NCBI GenBank assembly: GCA_050633645.1
Contig: JBOEGX010000004.1
Coordinates: forward strand, 248,001 to 312,000
Source: UBA1672 sp050633645
GTDB taxonomy: Bacteria > Pseudomonadota > Alphaproteobacteria > Micavibrionales > Micavibrionaceae
Length of the DNA: 64,000 bases
Direction: 5' to 3'
The stretch's first letter is position 1. Every line of letters begins with the position of its first letter. Below the pieces are notes generated by a model. The model worked only from the letters and a program-made list of their open reading frames with translations, had not been told where the DNA came from and ran no database searches. Shown one piece after another: positions 59,718 through 64,000 of this stretch. Position numbers and translations under genes: made by a program.

Positions 59718-60299
59718 TTATGCTGCTATCTTTTGTGCTTCGGCTGAGGCGTCGATTGTCTCGCCACCAACTGCGCGGTTACATGGGCATAGCTCGTCTG
59801 ACTGCAACGCATCAAGAATACGCAATGTTTCCTTTGGGTTACGACCAACATTCAAACCATTTACCGCAACATGTTGAATAACATTATGCGGATCAACGAT
59901 GAATGTCGCACGAAGAGCAACACCCGCTTCTTGATGACGCACACCAAGCTGATCAATCAACGAACCATTTGTATCCGCGAATGACCACTGATCCAATTTG
60001 TTAAGATCCGCATGCTCACGTCTCCACGCCAATTTACAGAACTCATTATCTGTTGATCCACCAAGAACAATCGCATCACGATCCGCAAATTCTTCATTCA
60101 ATTTTGCAAACTCAACGATTTCTGTCGGGCAAACAAATGTGAAATCTTTCGGGTAAAAGAAAATAACCTTCCACTTCCCTTCAAAACTTTTCTCATTAAT
60201 CGTTTCAAACGCGCTCTCGCCGTTTTCTTCATGCTTATTAAATCCGGGCTTTACACCTGTGATTTCAAATTCTTCAATTACGTCACCAATGCCGAGCAT
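59718..60299 (-). CDS. ahpC: Peroxiredoxin AhpC
   Basis: 193 residues. FYPKDFTFVCPTEIVEFAKL contains the peroxidatic cysteine C57. The C-terminal region DELCPCNRAVGG has C171 and C173 in the resolving position, an unusual CPC rather than the common VCPA. Other conserved segments are STDNEFCKLAWRREH and RATFIVDPHNVIQHVAVN. The enzyme reduces peroxides and would be recycled by AhpD. GGAG precedes the first of two ATGs (60302/60299). It is divergent from oxyR. Confidence 0.92.
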   Translation of the reverse strand: MLGIGDVIEEFEITGVKPGFNKHEENGESAFETINEKSFEGKWKVIFFYPKDFTFVCPTEIVEFAKLNEEFADRDAIVLGGSTDNEFCKLAWRREHADLNKLDQWSFADTNGSLIDQLGVRHQEAGVALRATFIVDPHNVIQHVAVNGLNVGRNPKETLRILDALQSDELCPCNRAVGGETIDASAEAQKIAA

Positions 60300-60391
60300 C
60301 ATAATAATTCTCCATTTAATTTTATATATTGTGTGGTTTATTTATGTGTGCAGCATGCACAGATTCACATCTCAAATCCAATGAAAATTTC

Positions 60392-60452
60392 CGATATTTA
60401 ATATCGAAAAAATCGATACTAATTTAAATTAACTATGATAAAATCGATATTA
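60392..60452. promoter_or_regulatory. Candidate OxyR operator between ahpC and oxyR
   Basis: The 184-base divergent region contains CGATATTTAATATCG (60392-60406), a perfect 15-base palindrome. It partly overlaps TATCGAAAAAATCGATA (60402-60418), and TATGATAAAATCGATATT lies further on (60434-60451). Repeated GATA/TATC half-sites agree with the GATA-like alphaproteobacterial and ATAG-like enterobacterial OxyR boxes. Binding by OxyR is inferred. Confidence 0.6.
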
Positions 60453-60486
60453 AGGCTATTTTTGAGGACAAAGACGAAAGACGATC

Positions 60487-61392
60487 ATGATTAGGCCAAC
60501 CATAAGACAGATGGAATATATCGTCGCATTGGATGATAAAAAGTCATTTATCGATGCCGCAGAGCGCTGCAACGTCACCCAATCCACCATAAGCGCAGGG
60601 ATAAAAGAGCTGGAAACCATACTGGAACAGCCACTTTTCATCCGTGGACGCAAAAATATAACCCTTACCGCTCTGGGGGAGGAAACCGCCGAACGCGCCC
60701 GCCAAATCCTAAACGCGACAGACCGCATAATATCCCGCGCACAAGAGAGCAAATCCCCACTGAGCAGCACTTTGCGCCTTGGAATCATCCCTACAATCGC
60801 CCCCTATTTCCTGCCTGAAATCCTGCCACGCCTGCAAAAAGACTTTCCAAAACTCGAACTCGAAATTTACGAAGATTTCAGCGACAGAATAGGTGAAAAA
60901 CTCCGTCAGGGCACAATAGACGTCGCCATCATGGCCTTCCCCTATGACATGGAAGATATTGAAATAATTGAATTTTTCGAAGAACCATTCTTCCTCGCTT
61001 GCCCAAAGGGAAAAGAGCCCGCAGGCATGGTCATGGACGCAAAAAACCTGGATTTCGGCGCGCTCCTCCTCCTCGAAGACGGGCATTGCCTCACCGACCA
61101 CGCCCTATCCGCCTGTGATTTACAAAAATCCTCCCGCCGCAAAGCCTACAGCGCAAGCAGCCTGCCAACATTAATCGAAATGGTAAATCACGGACTGGGA
61201 ATCACCCTCCTCCCCGACATGGCGGTGAAGGCCGGAAATCTGCCGAAAAACATAGACATCCACCCCTTCAGATCACCAACCCCCGGCCGCAAAATCGGTC
61301 TAGCTCGCAAAGAAAACTCCCCCAAATATCAGGACACGCAGATGCTCTACCACACCATTATGGACTACTTAAAATCCACATCAACCACCTAA
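60487..61392 (+). CDS. oxyR: LysR-type peroxide regulator OxyR
   Basis: 301 residues. N-terminal HTH (QMEYIVALDDKKSFIDAAER, NVTQSTISAGIKELE). The effector domain has LLLEDGHCLTDHALSACD, where C201 and C210 correspond to the redox pair of OxyR (nine residues apart, as in E. coli 199/208). It senses hydrogen peroxide by disulfide formation and activates the divergent ahpC-ahpD. The spacing and the cysteines make the assignment firm. Confidence 0.93.
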   Translation: MIRPTIRQMEYIVALDDKKSFIDAAERCNVTQSTISAGIKELETILEQPLFIRGRKNITLTALGEETAERARQILNATDRIISRAQESKSPLSSTLRLGIIPTIAPYFLPEILPRLQKDFPKLELEIYEDFSDRIGEKLRQGTIDVAIMAFPYDMEDIEIIEFFEEPFFLACPKGKEPAGMVMDAKNLDFGALLLLEDGHCLTDHALSACDLQKSSRRKAYSASSLPTLIEMVNHGLGITLLPDMAVKAGNLPKNIDIHPFRSPTPGRKIGLARKENSPKYQDTQMLYHTIMDYLKSTSTT

Positions 61393-61462
61393 ATCCTCAC
61401 AATTTTGCATTCCACAAATTTCTATGATAGAAATTAAGAAACATAGAAATAAGGAAAACATA

Positions 61463-61672
61463 ATGGGTGACGACAATAAAAATGTAACCGATATTTTCAA
61501 AAACGAAAATCCACGGATATCAACCGAGGGACTTGAGGTTTCAGAAACAGAAATAAGCGCCGATGAGTTTGCCCAACTATTCCCTGATGCAGGAAAAGAC
61601 AACTCTACCAAGGAACTCAATACACCTGAAACAATAAATCCCGACGATCCTTGGAAATTTGTCCCAGGCTAA
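61463..61672 (+). CDS. Small acidic protein of unknown function
   Basis: 69 residues from ATG 61463, preceded by AAGGAAAA. The upstream start at 61424 lacks a ribosome site. The sequence is acidic and probably unfolded (DDNKNVTDIFKNENPRIS, AGKDNSTKELNTPETINPDD) and ends in WKFVPG. No family recognised. The neighbouring gene at 61769 has similar composition, so they may form a pair. Confidence 0.6.
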   Translation: MGDDNKNVTDIFKNENPRISTEGLEVSETEISADEFAQLFPDAGKDNSTKELNTPETINPDDPWKFVPG

Positions 61673-61768
61673 TAGCCCTTAGTTTACCTTGCAAAACCAC
61701 ATAGTTTTTGCAAGGACACGAAATAAAATGATACAATTATAAAAATGAATTTTTACGGGTGAAGATTG

Positions 61769-62512
61769 ATGAGCAAAAATACATACATACCAACCACAAC
61801 AGCGCCGAATTCCTTAGGTTATAGAGTGGGAAAACTAGAAATTCCCCGCGATAAAAACGCGCCCACTGACGGCTCTGTGATCTCTGTCTCTCAAAGTGAT
61901 TTGAACAATATCCTCGGCACACGAACAAATAATGACGATGCCAAAATTTACAGTGACACACCCATATTTGAAACAGATATTCACAACAATCCACTACACA
62001 CGTCTGCAGAAATGGTCGGTAACCATAGCCTAAGAAAGGGCGCGTCTTATGAAACGGGTATACCAACCTTCTATGATGGCAAACCATCAGGCGCACCCCC
62101 TACGCCAAAAAGTAGATTCGCCGACGGTGTAGAGAACCATTTCGCACAATCTGCAAAACCTACACCTGTAAAATCAAGCCCCCTGATTGAAGGGGACGGA
62201 CGAATAATCGCGCAAGCCACACCGCAACCAAAAATTTCAACCACCGTTGTCATACCTAAATTACCCGTAACAACAACGGCACAAGAAATAAATTACGATC
62301 AAACCATGCTGCCATCAGAAGATATAGCCCCTGCATCATCATTGATTCAAGATAATCCTTTTGAGGATTACACCAATCAGCTCAGCAAACAATTCGAAAC
62401 ACAAACTGAGCCCCCCCTTCTAACAGAGACAGCAGAAGGCGAAGCGGAAATTAGTCACAAAACATTGATCAAAAATCTAAAAACACTCGATGAAATACAC
62501 GACCCATCATAA
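61769..62512 (+). CDS. Unrecognised low-complexity protein
   Basis: 247 residues from ATG 61769 with GGTGAAG upstream (TTG 61766 directly in front). Rich in P, T, S, N and D throughout, with segments such as PTTTAPNSLGYRVGKLEIP, IAQATPQPKIST and KLPVTTTAQEINYDQ. There is no signal peptide, span or known motif. Likely disordered. It follows the 69-residue acidic gene by 97 bases and precedes trhO by 40. Confidence 0.62.
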   Translation: MSKNTYIPTTTAPNSLGYRVGKLEIPRDKNAPTDGSVISVSQSDLNNILGTRTNNDDAKIYSDTPIFETDIHNNPLHTSAEMVGNHSLRKGASYETGIPTFYDGKPSGAPPTPKSRFADGVENHFAQSAKPTPVKSSPLIEGDGRIIAQATPQPKISTTVVIPKLPVTTTAQEINYDQTMLPSEDIAPASSLIQDNPFEDYTNQLSKQFETQTEPPLLTETAEGEAEISHKTLIKNLKTLDEIHDPS

Positions 62513-62551
62513 TTATTGCAACACACACAAAAAAACGTTATAAATCCGCGC

Positions 62552-63466
62552 ATGAGCAATACAGAATTCAAAGTCGCGGCGCTATACCGCTTTACCCCGA
62601 TTAACGATATCCCGCAATTACGCGCGGAAATATACGCATTTTCGGAAAAAAATGTGCCAAGCATTTGCGGCACACTCCTCCTCGCGCCCGAAGGGATTAA
62701 CGGCACAATCGCTGCACACCCATCCGAAATGGGCGCAATGATCGAATTTCTGCACGACAAACTCGGCGTATCCGAAGACAGCATCGCGAGCGAACTTAAA
62801 TACTCCCACGCCAGCGCGCAGCCCTTTAACCGCTTTAAAGTCCGCCCGAAAAAAGAGCTTATCACCCTGCGAAAACCAGAGGCCAACCCGTATAAACAAG
62901 TCGGCACCTATGTGGAAGCCCAAGACTGGAACGACCTCATCAATGATCCCGACGTGATTTTGGTGGATACCCGCAATGATTACGAAACCAAGGTCGGCAT
63001 ATTCGAGGGCGCGATTGACCCCGACATGAAAATATTCACCGAATTCCCCGACTGGGTCGAAAAAAACCTTGATGCAACGAAAGACAAAAAGGTCGCGATG
63101 TTCTGCACTGGCGGCATTCGATGTGAGAAGGCAAGCTCTTACATGCTCGCCCATGGGTTTGAAAATGTTTACCACCTAAAGGGCGGCATTTTAAAATACC
63201 TTGAAACCATCCCTGCCGATGAGAGCAAATGGAAAGGCGATTGTTTCGTCTTTGACCAACGCGTCGCCGTTGGCCATGGCCTGAAAGAAGGCGATTGGAG
63301 CGTTTGCCACGCCTGCCGTGAGCCATTATCCCACGAAGATACACTGCGCGCAGAATACGAAAACGGAATCTCCTGCCATCACTGCAAGGGCAGCCTAACC
63401 CCCGAAAAGGAAAAAGCCTTCCGCGCCCGCCAAAAACATTACGCAGATAAATACAGCGACGCATAA
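62552..63466 (+). CDS. trhO: tRNA uridine-5-hydroxylase TrhO (YceA/rhodanese family)
   Basis: 304 residues from ATG 62552; an earlier TTG at 62516 would add 12 residues. N-terminal acylphosphatase-like part (VAALYRFTPINDIPQLRAEI, GTLLLAPEGINGTI), then the rhodanese domain with ILVDTRNDYETKVGIFEGA and the active-site loop FCTGGIRCEKAS (C185). A C-terminal zinc-like region has CHACREPLS and CHHCKGS. It hydroxylates U34 to form ho5U in tRNA. The identification from these motifs is firm. Confidence 0.9.
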   Translation: MSNTEFKVAALYRFTPINDIPQLRAEIYAFSEKNVPSICGTLLLAPEGINGTIAAHPSEMGAMIEFLHDKLGVSEDSIASELKYSHASAQPFNRFKVRPKKELITLRKPEANPYKQVGTYVEAQDWNDLINDPDVILVDTRNDYETKVGIFEGAIDPDMKIFTEFPDWVEKNLDATKDKKVAMFCTGGIRCEKASSYMLAHGFENVYHLKGGILKYLETIPADESKWKGDCFVFDQRVAVGHGLKEGDWSVCHACREPLSHEDTLRAEYENGISCHHCKGSLTPEKEKAFRARQKHYADKYSDA

Positions 63467-63531
63467 AAATTGATTTTTACCATAAAGTTATATAAGCTGC
63501 CCTAAATTATAAACAACGGGTAAATTGGGTT

Positions 63532-64000
63532 ATGACCGAAAAAGACGACGATAAATTACGCGCGATGTTCAAAAGCGCTGAGGGCTTAAAAGCCCTCACA
63601 GAAAACGCCAATAAAGTTTTAACAGAAAAAACCCGCATCGATTTTTACACCAACGATACAATGCAAACATACCAAATCGATAAAGAAATGGCAGAACAGC
63701 TTGTCTCTGACGCCTTTGATTATATCAATGGAAATATAGAGAATTTTGATGAAAACACAGATGTTGAACACGAAATATTTAAATCAATAGACAATATTTA
63801 CCAACAAAATCAAAACCATTTAGAAAACACAGAGCATTACAAACAATCAATAATTCAAGACGACGTCGTTACGCTTGACGATATCGAAAGAGTATCCGCT
63901 CTCCTCAGAAAACTCCACGCCCGCACAGAAGAGCTAACCAGAAAAGGGCATTTAGATGTTTTTGAAGGCGTGCTCATCAAGGAAAGTCTAGGCTTTCCAT
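63532..64000 (+). CDS. Unrecognised acidic protein, 3' end outside window
   Basis: At least 156 residues from ATG 63532 to the window edge with no stop. Start region MTEKDDDKLRAMFKSAEG, then acidic and asparagine-rich helix-like stretches (FDYINGNIENFDENTDVEHE) and a more basic segment ERVSALLRKLHARTEELTR. No known motif. It lies 65 bases after trhO and resembles in composition the other lineage-specific proteins nearby. Confidence 0.6.
   Translation, partial: MTEKDDDKLRAMFKSAEGLKALTENANKVLTEKTRIDFYTNDTMQTYQIDKEMAEQLVSDAFDYINGNIENFDENTDVEHEIFKSIDNIYQQNQNHLENTEHYKQSIIQDDVVTLDDIERVSALLRKLHARTEELTRKGHLDVFEGVLIKESLGFP

Overview
The window looks like chromosomal DNA of a free-living or predatory-type alphaproteobacterium of fairly low GC (roughly 40-45% by eye). 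The lineage evidence is the CpdR-type response regulator, a complete Tad/Flp pilus locus, HisZ next to PurA, the order pal-cpoB-tilS-ftsH, and rsmI-yraN facing an LppC-type lipoprotein. A Micavibrionales-like lineage is possible but not proven from sequence alone. I see no rRNA, transposase, CRISPR array or prophage. One tRNA (Val, GAC) is present.

Layout. 0-4 kb: truncated glpD, a response regulator and a PAS hybrid histidine kinase. 4-12 kb: a YjbH-type envelope protein, an unrecognised 591-residue protein, rluD, an exported propeller-like protein and a GT4 glycosyltransferase. 12-14 kb: cpdR, tRNA-Val, and an HPt protein coupled to a receiver protein. 14-17.5 kb: a decaying envelope-polysaccharide stretch, with a frameshifted lipoprotein, fused remnants of a lytic transglycosylase and a SulP permease, an intact Wzy/O-antigen ligase and a doubly frameshifted flippase-like gene. 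17.7-35.7 kb: the Tad pilus region. pilN and tadD are on the plus strand with a zincin-like gene. tadC, tadB, cpaF, cpaE, cpaD, cpaC, cpaB, cpaA, flp, tadG and two tadE-type genes are on the minus strand, preceded by a pseudokinase and a small membrane protein. 35.8-54 kb: housekeeping genes (purA, hisZ, glmM, ftsH, tilS, cpoB, pal, yraN, rsmI, lppC) interrupted by lineage-specific genes, a WYL regulator with a divergent SnoaL-like gene, and a DUF2946/outer-membrane pair. 54-64 kb: a TetR regulator, mscS, the ahpC-ahpD/oxyR peroxide module, trhO, and several unrecognised soluble proteins.

Two signals stand out beyond ordinary annotation. First, at least seven intergenic imperfect palindromes of about 100-125 bp share an architecture of long arms and a short inner hairpin whose stem sequence differs between copies but stays complementary. 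Several sit at or a few bases beyond a stop codon, including inside the tad operon. Second, a good match to the CtrA consensus (TTAA-N7-TTAAC) lies about 105 bp upstream of the flp pilin start. With CpdR nearby, this suggests cell-cycle control of the pilus. Starts were moved inward where a ribosome binding site or signal peptide argued for it.
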